In this document: in pieces, positions 17,845 to 26,472 of the stretch
How positions within the stretch are numbered: the stretch's first letter is position 1
How the letters are laid out: each line of letters starts with the position of its first letter
Assembly: GCA_902362705.1 (NCBI GenBank)
Contig: CABIXK010000001.1
Span: forward strand, 236,324-300,323
Direction of reading: 5' to 3'
Length of the DNA: 64,000 nt
From: Rikenellaceae bacterium
Lineage (GTDB): Bacteria; Bacteroidota; Bacteroidia; Bacteroidales; Rikenellaceae
Program-made: the position numbers and the translations under genes
Notes under the pieces: generated by a model
Seen by the model: only the letters and a program-made list of their open reading frames with translations
Database searches by the model: none
What the model was told of the DNA's origin: nothing

Positions 17845-19197
17845 ATGACTATGAATCTCAAATCCGTAATTCTCTTCGGCCTGCTGCTGGGGACGGCCTT
17901 CGCGCCGGCCCGGGCCGAGACGCCCGAGCAGAAGGCCGAACGCATGGAGTGGTTTTCGCGCGCCAAGCTCGGTATCTTCATCCACTGGGGCATCTACTCT
18001 ACGGGAAAGACCTCCGAGAGCTGGGCTTTCCACAACGGCTATGTCTCGCTCGACGACTACATGAAGCAGCGCGAGGAGTTCACCGCCGCCGAGTACGATC
18101 CGGCGCTGTGGGCCGACCTGATCGCCCAGAGCGGCGCCCGCTACACGGTCATCACCACCAAGCACCACGACGGCTTCGCGCTGTGGGACACGAAGGCCGG
18201 CGACGTGAGCGCGGTCAAGTCGTCGCCCGCGGGCCGCGACGTAATCGCCCCCTTCGCCGAGGAGGTGCGCAAGCGCGGCGTGCGGCTGGGCTTCTACTTC
18301 TCGCTCATCGACTGGCCCCGCGAGGACTACACCGACATCTACCGCGCGGGCCCCGTGCGCTATAAGATCGCCGACGAGCCCGAGCGCTGGCAGCACTTCG
18401 TCGACTTCAACTTCGCCCAGCTGCGCGAGCTCAACGAGACTTGGAAGCCCGACCTCTACTGGTTCGACGGCGACTGGGAGCACTCGGCCGAGGAGTGGCG
18501 CTCGAAAGAGATCGTCGACATGCTCCGCTCGACCAACCCGGGCGTGATCGTCAACTCGCGCATCCAGGGTTACGGCGACTACGCCACGCCCGAGCTGGGC
18601 GTGCCGGTGGTGCGTCCCGAGTCGGAGTGGTGGGAGACCTGCATGACGATCAACAACTCGTGGGGCTACCGCCTCGACGACGACGACTACAAGAGCCCCC
18701 ACACGCTGCTGTGCATGCTCGTCGACTGCATCGGCCTGGGCGGCAACCTGCTGCTCGATATCGGCCCCCGCGCCGACGGAACCATCCCCGACGAGCAGGT
18801 GGCCGTGCTGAAGGAGTTCGGCCGCTGGACGGGCAAGCACGCCGAGGCGGTCTACGACACGCGCGCCGGCATCCCCGCCGGCCACGTGGCGGGCTATACG
18901 TCGCTCTCGCTCGACGGCAAGACGCTCTACGTCTATCTCCCCTACCGTCCCACCGAGTCGGTCGAGGTGAAGGGCCTCAAGAGCCGCATCGCACGGGTGC
19001 GCGTCGTGGGCACGGATCGCGAGCTGGCGTGGAAGCAGTACAACGACATCTCGTGGAGCGAAGTGCCGGGCGTCTACTATATCGACGTGCCGGAGGAGGC
19101 GCTCGACGAGCAGATCACGGTGCTGGCGCTCGATATGGAGGAGCCCGTGCGGCTCTACCGCGGGTCGGGCCAGATCCTCAGTTTCAACGAATACTAA
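17845..19197 (+). CDS. GH29 alpha-L-fucosidase
   Basis: A 450-residue secreted enzyme with a signal peptide ending near 'APARA' (about residue 24). The (beta/alpha)8 domain starts 'WFSRAKLGIFIHWGIYSTGK', with 'TKHHDGFALWDTK' (H107-H108) lining the fucose site and the nucleophile D208 in 'PDLYWFDGDW'. GH29 retaining enzymes release L-fucose from glycans; host mucin or dietary glycans are likely sources. The mature protein is short, with only a small C-terminal beta domain and no CBM. ATG 17845 or 17851 could be the start. It is followed after 9 bases by a CBM9-like/GHL10-like gene and probably co-transcribed with it. Confidence 0.93.
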   Translation: MTMNLKSVILFGLLLGTAFAPARAETPEQKAERMEWFSRAKLGIFIHWGIYSTGKTSESWAFHNGYVSLDDYMKQREEFTAAEYDPALWADLIAQSGARYTVITTKHHDGFALWDTKAGDVSAVKSSPAGRDVIAPFAEEVRKRGVRLGFYFSLIDWPREDYTDIYRAGPVRYKIADEPERWQHFVDFNFAQLRELNETWKPDLYWFDGDWEHSAEEWRSKEIVDMLRSTNPGVIVNSRIQGYGDYATPELGVPVVRPESEWWETCMTINNSWGYRLDDDDYKSPHTLLCMLVDCIGLGGNLLLDIGPRADGTIPDEQVAVLKEFGRWTGKHAEAVYDTRAGIPAGHVAGYTSLSLDGKTLYVYLPYRPTESVEVKGLKSRIARVRVVGTDRELAWKQYNDISWSEVPGVYYIDVPEEALDEQITVLALDMEEPVRLYRGSGQILSFNEY

Positions 19198-19206
19198 TCG
19201 CGATAC

Positions 19207-21252
19207 ATGAAAAAGATCCTTATTTCGCTTCTGGCCCTCGGCGCCGCCGTCGCGGCGTCGGGCCAACCGCTCTTCGAGCGCTACAAGGCGCAGCTGACCG
19301 AGCCGCGCAGCTACGACTGCTTCCGCACGGAGGGCAAGATGCGCATCGACGGCCGTCTGGACGAGGCGGCCTGGCGGCGCGCCGTGCCCACGGCGCCGTT
19401 CGTCGACATCCGCGGCGAGGGCTACCCCGAGCCCGTGAAGAAGACCTCGGTGCGCATGCTGTGGGACGACCGGAACCTCTACATCGGCGCCGAGCTGGAG
19501 GAGGACGACATCGTGGCCCGTCTGACGCAGCGCGACACGATCATCTACCACGACAACGATTTCGAGGTATTCATCGACCCCGACGGCGACGGGCAGCACT
19601 ACTTCGAGATCGAGAACAACGCCCGCGGCGTGGTCTTCGACCTGATGCTCGACAAGCCCTACCGCTCGGGCGGCAGCTTCTTCATCCCCTGGAACTGCGA
19701 GGGGTTGCAGCTGGCCGTGCACTGCGACGGCACGCTCAACAAATCGAAGGACAAGGACCGCCGCTGGTTCGTGGAGATGGCGATCCCCTTCGCGGCGCTC
19801 AAGCGCGACTTCAACGACCCGCGCGACTATAAGGTGTGGCGCATCAACTTCTCGCGCGTGCAGTGGCTGCACCAGGGCCAGCCCGAGGAGAATTGGGTGT
19901 GGTCGCCCACGGGCCGCGTCGACATGCACATGCCCGACCGCTGGGGCTTCCTGCGCTTCGTCGACGCGCCGGTCGGCGCGCGCATCGCCCCCGAGCCCAT
20001 GACGCTCGACCGTGGGGCCTACAAGCTGCTCTGGGCGATGTTCTACGCCCAGCTCGACAACAAGGCCGCCAAGAACAACTACCTGCGCACGGTCGACGAC
20101 TTCCTGCTCACCGACGCCGAGCGGGCGACGCTGCCCGAGGGCGGCGAGCTGGCGGTGGAGGCGACGTCGAACGCCTTCCTGCTGTCGGTGACGCTGCCGG
20201 CCAGAGGCGAGCGCTACACGCTCGACGAGAACGGCGGCTTCCGCATCGGCAAGATCGCGCCCCGCGTGGTGAAGAACTGGATGTGGATGCGCCTGAAGGA
20301 GGATTGGTCGGCGCAGGACTACCGCGCCCACTTCGCCAAGATCCACGCGGCGGGCATCAGCGGCGTGCTGTTCGAAGGCTACGACGAGACGGTCTTCCGC
20401 CTCTGCAAGGAGGCCGGGCTGGAGGCCCACTACTGGAAGTGGACGATGAACCGCCGCGAGGTGATGGAGACGCATCCCGAGTGGTTCGCCGTCAACCGCA
20501 AGGGCGAGTCGAGCTACGACCAGCCCGCCTATGTCGACTACTACCGCTTCCTCTGCCCCTCGCATCCCGAGGTGGCCGAATATCTGGCCGAGGACTATCT
20601 GAAGTGCGCCAACCTGCCCTACGTCGACGGCATGCACCTCGACTACGTGCGCTTCCCCGACGTCGTGCTGCCGGTGAGCCTGTGGAAGAACTACGGCATC
20701 GAGCAGACGCACGAAATGCCCGAGTACGACTACTGCTACTGCGATCTGTGCCGCGAGCGCTTCAAGGCGCAGACGGGCCGCGATCCGATGGATTCGCTCT
20801 ACCCGATGGAGGACCAGTCGTGGATCAACTTCCGCCTGGACGGCATCACGCACGTGGTGGATAAGATCGCCGCCCGCGTGAAGGGCGACGGCAAGTTCCT
20901 CTCGGGCGCCGTCTTCCCCGGCCCGTCGATGGCCCGCCGCATGGTGCGCCAGGATTGGGGCAACTGGCCGCTGGACGCCTATTTCCCGATGATCTACAAC
21001 GGCTTCTACTACGAGGGGCCCGAGTGGATCGGCCGTTCGGTGGCCGAGAGCGTCAAGGCGGTGAACGGCCGCGCGGCGATCTATGCCGGCCTGATGTTCC
21101 CCGACATCACGGGCGACGACTTCGAGAAGGCGCTCGACGAGGCCTACGACAACGGCGCCTCGGGCGTGTCGTTCTTCGACGGTCCCGACGACGAGTACCT
21201 CGTGCGGCTGAAGGCCTACCTCGACCGCCGCGGCTTCGTGCCGGCCAACTGA
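19207..21252 (+). CDS. Secreted CBM9-like plus GHL10-like (family 10-type) glycoside hydrolase
   Basis: A 681-residue secreted protein (signal peptide ending 'AASGQ'). Residues ~40-255 resemble the CBM9-like beta-sandwich found in many Bacteroidetes enzymes ('MRIDGRLDEAAWRRA', 'DNDFEVFIDPDGDGQHYFEI'). Residues ~350-680 form a TIM-barrel-like region with 'YVDGMHLDYVRFPDV', very like the GHL10/YngK signature, plus 'YCDLCRERFKAQTGRDP', a Cys-containing segment. The two halves are linked by an unassigned ~90 residues. It sits in an operon with a GH29 fucosidase, so action on a fucosylated glycan is a reasonable inference. The catalytic residues are not experimentally defined for this arrangement, so no reaction is claimed. 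Confidence 0.75.
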   Translation: MKKILISLLALGAAVAASGQPLFERYKAQLTEPRSYDCFRTEGKMRIDGRLDEAAWRRAVPTAPFVDIRGEGYPEPVKKTSVRMLWDDRNLYIGAELEEDDIVARLTQRDTIIYHDNDFEVFIDPDGDGQHYFEIENNARGVVFDLMLDKPYRSGGSFFIPWNCEGLQLAVHCDGTLNKSKDKDRRWFVEMAIPFAALKRDFNDPRDYKVWRINFSRVQWLHQGQPEENWVWSPTGRVDMHMPDRWGFLRFVDAPVGARIAPEPMTLDRGAYKLLWAMFYAQLDNKAAKNNYLRTVDDFLLTDAERATLPEGGELAVEATSNAFLLSVTLPARGERYTLDENGGFRIGKIAPRVVKNWMWMRLKEDWSAQDYRAHFAKIHAAGISGVLFEGYDETVFRLCKEAGLEAHYWKWTMNRREVMETHPEWFAVNRKGESSYDQPAYVDYYRFLCPSHPEVAEYLAEDYLKCANLPYVDGMHLDYVRFPDVVLPVSLWKNYGIEQTHEMPEYDYCYCDLCRERFKAQTGRDPMDSLYPMEDQSWINFRLDGITHVVDKIAARVKGDGKFLSGAVFPGPSMARRMVRQDWGNWPLDAYFPMIYNGFYYEGPEWIGRSVAESVKAVNGRAAIYAGLMFPDITGDDFEKALDEAYDNGASGVSFFDGPDDEYLVRLKAYLDRRGFVPAN

Positions 21253-21272
21253 CGGCCCCAGCCCGCAAAGAG

Positions 21273-21306
21273 AGACCCCGGATGCGCATCCGGGGTCTTC
21301 TTTTTT
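21273..21306 (+). terminator. Intrinsic terminator after the fucosidase operon
   Basis: A perfect 13+13-base palindrome (21273-21298) is followed by TC and six T's on the plus strand, 20 bases after the stop of the GHL10-like gene. Confidence 0.88.
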
Positions 21307-21498
21307 ACTCCTGCTCCGCGAGGGTCGCGCCCCACCCCGCCAGCTGCTCCAGGACGGGAAGGAGCGCCGCGCCCCGCGCAGGCGGTAGATCATCATCGTC
21401 TTCCATTTGCCGCCCATGACCTCCAGTGCCAGGTCGAGCGGACAGAGGTAGCGGCGATGTCCGAAAATTATTTCCGGGGCAAACTCCTCGTTCTCCAT
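21305..21498 (-). pseudogene. HxlR-family regulator with internal deletion
   Basis: The minus-strand ATG at 21498 starts a clear HxlR opening: 'YLCPLDLALEVMGGKWKTMM' then 'IYRLR'. About 40 codons in, the frame leaves the family. In another frame, the end of an HxlR protein appears at once ('ALLPVLEQLAGWGATLAEQE', stop at 21305). The winged-helix recognition region between them, about 60 residues in normal HxlR proteins, is missing. This is an internal deletion with frame change at a GC-rich junction near 21360-21383. It faces a flavodoxin-like gene, the usual neighbour and target of HxlR regulators, and its own -7 box is intact. The product cannot bind DNA normally. Confidence 0.75.
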
Positions 21499-21540
21499 AT
21501 TTCACTCCTTTAGGTAACTATATCACTTTGCTGTAGGTAC

Positions 21541-21571
21541 TTGCAAAAGTAAGAAGAATGGTTCACCTTTG
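21541..21571. promoter_or_regulatory. Overlapping divergent promoters, HxlR remnant and flavoprotein
   Basis: Plus strand: TTG (21541-21543), 20-base spacer, then CACCTTTG (21564-21571) before the flavoprotein ATG at 21595. Minus strand: TACTTTTG (21544-21551), an exact TAnnTTTG match, before the regulator start. The overlap fits an autoregulated divergent pair. Confidence 0.55.
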
Positions 21572-21594
21572 CAACGAAAAAAAACGATTTCGAT

Positions 21595-22242
21595 ATGGAA
21601 ATACTCATCGTCAACGGCTCTCCGCGCCGGGAGGGCAACACGGCCCGCATGTGCCGTGCATTCGCCGAGGGGGTCGCCTCGGCCGGCCGCGACGTCTCGG
21701 TGGAGACGGTGCGCCTCTACGATCTCGACTACAAGGGCTGCCGCAGCTGCTTCGCCTGCAAGCGCCGCGGAGCGGCCGGCTACGGCCGCTGCGTCGTGCG
21801 CGACGGCCTCGCACCGCTTCTGGAGCGGGCGCTGCGGGCCGATGCCCTGGTGATCGCTTCGCCGATCTACCTGATGGATGTGACGGGTGCCGTGCGCTCG
21901 CTGGTCGAGCGGCTCCTCTTCCCGCTCTCGACCTACGAAGCGGGCTACCGCACGGTGGCGCCCCGCCGCATCCCGGTCGTCATGCTCTACACCATGAACG
22001 TGACGCGCGAGCTGCTCCCCGCGCCGCAGCTGGACGCGCTGGAGGCCTTCGTCGGCCACGTCTTCACCCCGCCCCGCCGCATCTGCGCCTGCGACACCTA
22101 CCAGTTCGAGCGCTACGACGACTATGTGGTGGAGGTCTTCTCCGAGCAGGCCAAGCGCCGCTACCGCGAGACCCGTTTTCCGGAGGAGCTGCGCGCGGCC
22201 TTCGACGCAGGGCGCGAGACGGCCGAAAATCTGGCCCGCTGA
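21595..22242 (+). CDS. Flavodoxin-fold NAD(P)H-dependent oxidoreductase (iron-sulfur flavoprotein type)
   Basis: A 215-residue cytoplasmic FMN protein. 'ILIVNGSPRREGNTARMC' is the FMN phosphate loop. 'YKGCRSCFACKRRG' near residue 50 is the Cys cluster common in iron-sulfur flavoproteins, and 'ADALVIASPIYLMDVTGAVR' is the second flavin loop. Two more Cys ('ICACDTYQ') occur near the C-terminus. Such proteins reduce quinones, nitro compounds or serve in stress response. The adjacent divergent HxlR gene is broken, so this gene may be expressed without its usual control. The reaction partner is unknown. Confidence 0.85.
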   Translation: MEILIVNGSPRREGNTARMCRAFAEGVASAGRDVSVETVRLYDLDYKGCRSCFACKRRGAAGYGRCVVRDGLAPLLERALRADALVIASPIYLMDVTGAVRSLVERLLFPLSTYEAGYRTVAPRRIPVVMLYTMNVTRELLPAPQLDALEAFVGHVFTPPRRICACDTYQFERYDDYVVEVFSEQAKRRYRETRFPEELRAAFDAGRETAENLAR

Positions 22243-22286
22243 CCGGAATTTCCGCCCGGCGGCGCGGCCGTTTCGCGCAGATTGAT

Positions 22287-22294
22287 TATCTTTA
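22287..22294 (+). promoter_or_regulatory. -7 box before the sialidase-like gene
   Basis: TATCTTTA lies 20 bases before the ATG and matches TAnnTTT with A in place of G. No clear -33 box at the expected distance. Confidence 0.45.
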
Positions 22295-22313
22295 CGCAAA
22301 ACGATTCCGAAAG

Positions 22314-24023
22314 ATGATGAAACGACTCTCTCTGGCCTGCCTGCTGGCGGGCCTCGCCCTGCATGCCGGGGCGCAGGTGCCTGCGTCGCTCGACGAGGTG
22401 TGGGCGCCCGTGCGGGTGGGCACGCCCCCCTCCGATGCCTACATCGGGCTGTCGCTGCTCGAAGACGGCGAGATCCGCCACTACAACTACGGCGAGCAGG
22501 CCGAGGCCGGCACCTTCTATCTGTCGAGCCGCGACGGCGGGCTCACGTGGCGCAAGGTATCCTGCGCGCGGGGCATGCTCTACGCCGACCGGCGCAGCCC
22601 CCTGAGCGGCGAGTATGTCCGCCTCGCGAACATGGGGCCGATGGGCGTCTACTGCATCCGCACCGAGGGCGGCATCGGGGGCGACCGCACGCTGACGCGC
22701 GTGACCGATACCCCCTCGATCATGATAAAGCCGCCGGTCTTCGTGCGCGGCGGGCGGCGGATCGTCGTGGCGGCCCACGGCGGCGTCGCGCCCAAGGGGT
22801 GCTACACCTATGTCTCCGACGACGACGGCCGCACGTGGCGGCGGTCCAACGTCGTCACGTCGCCCGACCACCGGGGCGGCGGCTTCCACCGGGGCATCCG
22901 CTGGAACCACGGGGCCGTGGAGCCCACGCTGGTCGAGCTGGCCGACGGGCGGTTGTGGATGCTCATGCGCACGTCGCAGGACCGCCACTACGAGGCCTTC
23001 TCCGACGACGGGGGCCTGACGTGGGGCGAGGCGCAGCCGTCGCGCTTCTACGGCACGATCACCATGCCCACGCTCGGCCGTCTGGCCGACGGGCGGCTGC
23101 TCCTCTTCTGGTGCAACACCACGCCCTTGCCCGAGCTGGAGACGGCCGACGGGGTGTGGGACGACGTCTTCACCAACCGCGACGCGACGCACGTGGCCAT
23201 CTCGGAGGACGAGGGGCGGACATGGACCGGCTTCCGCGAGCTGCACCTCGATCCGCTGCGCAACGCGTCGGACTATGCGCTCCGGGGCGGCGGCATCGAC
23301 CGCGGCATGCACCAGGCGCAGTTCGTGGAGGTGGCGCCGGGCAAGGTGCTGGCCTCGATCGGGCAGCATCCGCTGCACCGGGCCCTGGTGCTCTTCGACG
23401 TGGGGTGGCTCTATGAAAAGGAGCGCTTCGACGATTTCAGCGATTCGCTCGCCGGCTGGTCGGCGTTCAACTACCTGCGCGGGATCAAGGGCCACTGCTC
23501 CTACAACCGCGTGGAGGGCTGCCGCGTAGAGCCCCACCCCGAGAAGGCGGGACGGCAGGTGCTCCACCTGCGCTACGAGGCCGACGAGCGGCTGGTGGAG
23601 GATGCGCGCGGCGCCGTGTGGAACTTCCCGGCCATGCGGCGCGGGCGCTTCGCGACGAGTCTCCGCATCCCCGAGGGGTGCCGGGGCGTGTCGCTGCTGC
23701 TCAACGACCGCTGGTTCAACCCCTCCGATACGGTGGCGTGCCACGAGGCGATCTACGCCCTGCGGCTCGACCGCCGCGAGCTCGGGATCGGCGACGATGG
23801 CTGGCACGAGGTCGCCCTGGAGTGGGACCTGGACGCGCAGGATGCCCCGGAGGCGCGCGTGCGGGTCGACGGACGGTTGCGCCGCGTGCGGCTGCCGCAG
23901 CTGAACGCCTGCCGCGACGGCATCAGCTACGTCCACTTCATCGCGCGGCCCGTGGCTCCGCTCTCCGACGGCCGCTGCCCGGGGATCTGCGTGGAGCGGG
24001 TCGTGGCCGAGGCGCGGGATTAG
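22314..24023 (+). CDS. Secreted BNR-repeat sialidase-like protein
   Basis: A 569-residue secreted protein (signal peptide ending 'LHAGAQ'). Four Asp-box repeats are visible: 'SSRDGGLTWRKV', 'VSDDDGRTWRRS', 'FSDDGGLTWGEA' and 'ISEDEGRTWTGF', defining a six-bladed sialidase-type propeller over residues ~20-370. The C-terminal ~190 residues look like a concanavalin/LamG-like sandwich ('FDDFSDSLAGWSAFNYLRG' onward). No 'FRIP' arginine motif of typical GH33 sialidases is seen at the N-terminus, so sialidase activity is not certain; related Bacteroidetes proteins act on other uronic or sialic-type sugars. Start is ATG 22314 or 22317. It has its own -7 box and terminator. Confidence 0.78.
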   Translation: MMKRLSLACLLAGLALHAGAQVPASLDEVWAPVRVGTPPSDAYIGLSLLEDGEIRHYNYGEQAEAGTFYLSSRDGGLTWRKVSCARGMLYADRRSPLSGEYVRLANMGPMGVYCIRTEGGIGGDRTLTRVTDTPSIMIKPPVFVRGGRRIVVAAHGGVAPKGCYTYVSDDDGRTWRRSNVVTSPDHRGGGFHRGIRWNHGAVEPTLVELADGRLWMLMRTSQDRHYEAFSDDGGLTWGEAQPSRFYGTITMPTLGRLADGRLLLFWCNTTPLPELETADGVWDDVFTNRDATHVAISEDEGRTWTGFRELHLDPLRNASDYALRGGGIDRGMHQAQFVEVAPGKVLASIGQHPLHRALVLFDVGWLYEKERFDDFSDSLAGWSAFNYLRGIKGHCSYNRVEGCRVEPHPEKAGRQVLHLRYEADERLVEDARGAVWNFPAMRRGRFATSLRIPEGCRGVSLLLNDRWFNPSDTVACHEAIYALRLDRRELGIGDDGWHEVALEWDLDAQDAPEARVRVDGRLRRVRLPQLNACRDGISYVHFIARPVAPLSDGRCPGICVERVVAEARD

Positions 24024-24046
24024 CCGCCGCGCAGCCGACGAACGAA

Positions 24047-24084
24047 GAGGCCGGACGATGCGTATCGTCCGGCCTCGCTGTTTT
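24047..24084 (+). terminator. Intrinsic terminator after the sialidase-like gene
   Basis: A perfect 13-bp stem (24047-24059 with 24064-24076), 4-base loop, followed by GCTG and five T's. Confidence 0.85.
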
Positions 24085-24210
24085 TGCGCCGCTGCGATCA
24101 GCGAGCGCGCCAGAGCACCACGGCGCAGCCGTCGGAGGCGGCGAGCCCCCTCCGGGGGGCATGCGGGCAGAGCCGGAACGGCCGTCTCCCTGCGGGGGCT
24201 TCTGCTCGCT

Positions 24211-24368
24211 AATTGCTATCTTTGGCTGCGCCCAAGATACTCCGTCTCGGCAGAATCAAGCCTGCGGGTTTGCTGCTCGACTTTTCGTATCTTTGACTTC
24301 GTCCAAGATACTCTCGCTCGGCAAAATGCAAGCAGGCTTGCTTTTGCCCTCGCTTATTCGTATCTTTG
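24211..24368 (+). repeat. Degenerate ~72-bp tandem repeats carrying promoter -7 boxes
   Basis: Two imperfect units of about 71 and 73 bases begin at 24217 and 24288, and a third TATCTTTG starts at 24361. Each unit has TATCTTTG, a short CTxCG segment, CCAAGATAC (making a small inverted repeat with the first part), then a CTCGGCArAAT-type stretch. The second contains a 13-bp hairpin with one bulge (24319-24347). The last TATCTTTG is in place to act as the lysA -7 box. This fills most of the 379-bp gap 24024-24402, which holds no gene that I can support. Confidence 0.65.
24338..24368 (+). promoter_or_regulatory. lysA promoter
   Basis: TTG (24338-24340), 20-base spacer, then TATCTTTG (24361-24368), an exact -7 match, 34 bases before the lysA ATG. 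The box is the third copy of the motif in the tandem repeat array. Confidence 0.65.
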
Positions 24369-24402
24369 CCCCTCACAGGTTAATGATAGAAAGACTAAAA
24401 GC

Positions 24403-25560
24403 ATGTTAAGCAGACAAATCGCCGCGAAGCTGCAGAAGCTCGAAACCCCCTTCTACCTCTACGATACCGCCCTGCTGCGGCAGACGCTCGAAAGCGTCGT
24501 CTACGAATCGAACAAGTACGGCTACAAGGTCCACTACGCCATCAAGGCCAACTACGACGACCACCTGCTCGCGATCATCCGCGAGTACGGGCTGGGCATC
24601 GACTGCGCCAGCGGCAACGAGCTGCGCAAGGCGATCGAGGCGGGTTTCGCGCCGCAGGGCATCGTCTACGCCGGCGTGGGCAAGCGCGACAAAGAGCTGC
24701 GCTACGCCATCGAGCAGGGCATCCTGGCCATCAACTGCGAGTCGATCGAGGAGCTGCACGTGGTCGAGGCGCTGGCCGCCGAGGCGGGCCGGCAGGTCGA
24801 CATCGCCCTGCGCATCAACCCCGACATCGACCCCAAGACCAACCACTGCATCGACACGGGCCAGGCCGACAGCAAGTTCGGCATCTCCTACGAGGAGGTG
24901 CTGGAGCATGCCGACCAGATCAAGGCCCTCTCTCACCTGCACATCGTGGGCATCCACCTCCACATCGGCTCGCAGATCCGCGAGCTGCACGTCTTCGAGA
25001 ACATGTGCAACAAGGTGAACGTGATCGTCGAGAACCTCGAGAAGCTGGGTTTCTCGTTCCGCTTCGTCGATGTGGGCGGCGGCCTGGGCGTCAATTACGA
25101 CGTGCCCGAGAACGAGCCCATCCCCAACTTCGCATCGCTCTTCTCGATCGTCCACAACCACCTGGCTGTGGGCGACAAGGAGGTGCACTTCGAATTCGGC
25201 CGCTCGATCGTGGCCGAGTGCGGCGAGCTCATCACGCGCGTGCTCTTCAACAAGACCACCGCCACGGGGCGCCGCCTGGTGATCGTCGACGCCTCGATGA
25301 CCGAGCTGATCCGCCCGGCGCTCTACGGCTCGTACCACAACATCGAGAACATCACCTCCGAGGAGGATGCGCGCTCGAAGTATACGGTCGTGGGCACCGC
25401 CTGCGAGTCGACCGACGTCTTCGACGAGAATGTCAGCCTGCGCAAGACCCGCCGCGGCGACCTGCTGGCGATCAAGTCGGCCGGGGCCTACGGCATGTCG
25501 ATGGCCTCGCGCTACAACCTCCACGACCTGCCCGGCGCCGTTTACAGCGACGAGCTCTAA
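24403..25560 (+). CDS. lysA: Diaminopimelate decarboxylase
   Basis: A 385-residue fold-type III PLP decarboxylase that converts meso-diaminopimelate to lysine. K48 in 'VHYAIKANYDD' is the PLP lysine. 'HIVGIHLHIGSQI' and 'FVDVGGGLGVNYD' are the conserved barrel motifs, and 'VVGTACESTDVF' provides the dimer-interface Cys/Glu of the active site. Length is normal. No aspartokinase is fused to it, unlike some Bacteroidetes. The ATG follows the -7 box by 34 bases. A DMT transporter gene starts 12 bases after the stop and may be co-transcribed. Confidence 0.94.
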   Translation: MLSRQIAAKLQKLETPFYLYDTALLRQTLESVVYESNKYGYKVHYAIKANYDDHLLAIIREYGLGIDCASGNELRKAIEAGFAPQGIVYAGVGKRDKELRYAIEQGILAINCESIEELHVVEALAAEAGRQVDIALRINPDIDPKTNHCIDTGQADSKFGISYEEVLEHADQIKALSHLHIVGIHLHIGSQIRELHVFENMCNKVNVIVENLEKLGFSFRFVDVGGGLGVNYDVPENEPIPNFASLFSIVHNHLAVGDKEVHFEFGRSIVAECGELITRVLFNKTTATGRRLVIVDASMTELIRPALYGSYHNIENITSEEDARSKYTVVGTACESTDVFDENVSLRKTRRGDLLAIKSAGAYGMSMASRYNLHDLPGAVYSDEL

Positions 25561-25572
25561 AGCGCGCGGACC

Positions 25573-26472
25573 ATGTGGCTCACTCTGGCGTTCGCCTCGG
25601 CGGCGCTCCTGGGTCTTTACGACGTAGCGAAGAAACGGGCACTCACCGCCAATGCGGTGTTGCCCGTTCTGCTGTTGAATACCCTCTTCTCGTCGCTCCT
25701 CTTCCTGCCGGTGATCCTCTCGGCGGAGCGGGGCCTCGGGTGGTTCGACGGGACAGTGCTCGCCTCGGTACCGGGCATGCCGGCGGCTCACGGGCTGGTT
25801 GCGCTCAAGTCGTCGATCGTGCTCACGTCGTGGATCTTCGGCTACTTCGCCATGAAGCACCTGCCGCTCACGATCGTGGGGCCGATCAACGCCACGCGCC
25901 CCGTACTGGTGCTCGTGGGCGCCATGGCGCTCTTCGGCGAGCGGCTCAACGCGTGGCAGTGGACCGGCGTGGTGCTGGCGCTCGTGTCGCTGGTGCTGCT
26001 GGGCCGGTCGAGCCGCCGCGAGGGGGTCGACTTCGTGCGCAACCGCTGGGTGCTGTGCCTGGCCGCAGCTGCCATGACGGGTGCCGCGAGCGGGCTCTAC
26101 GACAAATACATCGTCGCGCGCCTCGACCCGGTCTTCGTGCAGAGCTGGTACAACCTCTACCAGCTGGGGATGATGGCCGTCGTGGTGGCGATCCTCTGGC
26201 TGCCGCGGCGGCGCACCACTGCCCCGTTCCACTGGAGCTGGGCCATACCCTTCATCTCGATCTTCCTGTCGCTGGCCGACTTCGCCTACCTCATGGCGCT
26301 GCGCGAGGAGGAGGCCATGATCGCCGTGGTGTCGATGATCCGCCGCGGGTCGGTGGTCGTCTCGTTCGGCTGCGGGGCGCTGCTGCTGCACGAGCGCAAC
26401 CTGCGGGCCAAGGCCGTCGACCTGCTCTTCATCATAGCGGGGCTCTTCTTCCTCTGGCGCGGGTCGCTATAG
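25573..26472 (+). CDS. EamA/DMT-family transporter
   Basis: A 299-residue membrane protein with about ten predicted helices in two EamA repeats. The first repeat ends near 'GPINATRPVLVLVGAMALFG', with the typical 'GERLNAWQWTGVVLAL' end; the second ends with 'LLLHERNLRAKAVDLLFII'. DMT proteins export amino acids or other metabolites. Its place right after lysA makes amino-acid export possible, but the substrate is not shown by sequence. The gene overlaps the convergent trpB2 by 6 bases, which leaves no room for a terminator between them. Confidence 0.83.
   Translation: MWLTLAFASAALLGLYDVAKKRALTANAVLPVLLLNTLFSSLLFLPVILSAERGLGWFDGTVLASVPGMPAAHGLVALKSSIVLTSWIFGYFAMKHLPLTIVGPINATRPVLVLVGAMALFGERLNAWQWTGVVLALVSLVLLGRSSRREGVDFVRNRWVLCLAAAAMTGAASGLYDKYIVARLDPVFVQSWYNLYQLGMMAVVVAILWLPRRRTTAPFHWSWAIPFISIFLSLADFAYLMALREEEAMIAVVSMIRRGSVVVSFGCGALLLHERNLRAKAVDLLFIIAGLFFLWRGSL

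Noticed and set aside
17836..21498. A minus-strand frame of 1220 codons opposite the fucosidase operon
   Set aside because: Only its first ~40 codons (the HxlR remnant) resemble a protein; the rest is antisense to real genes and crosses a strong terminator.
24217..24368. Repeated units considered as a CRISPR array
   Set aside because: Only two to three degenerate units, no constant spacer length pattern with unique spacers, and no cas genes. They look like REP-like repeats.
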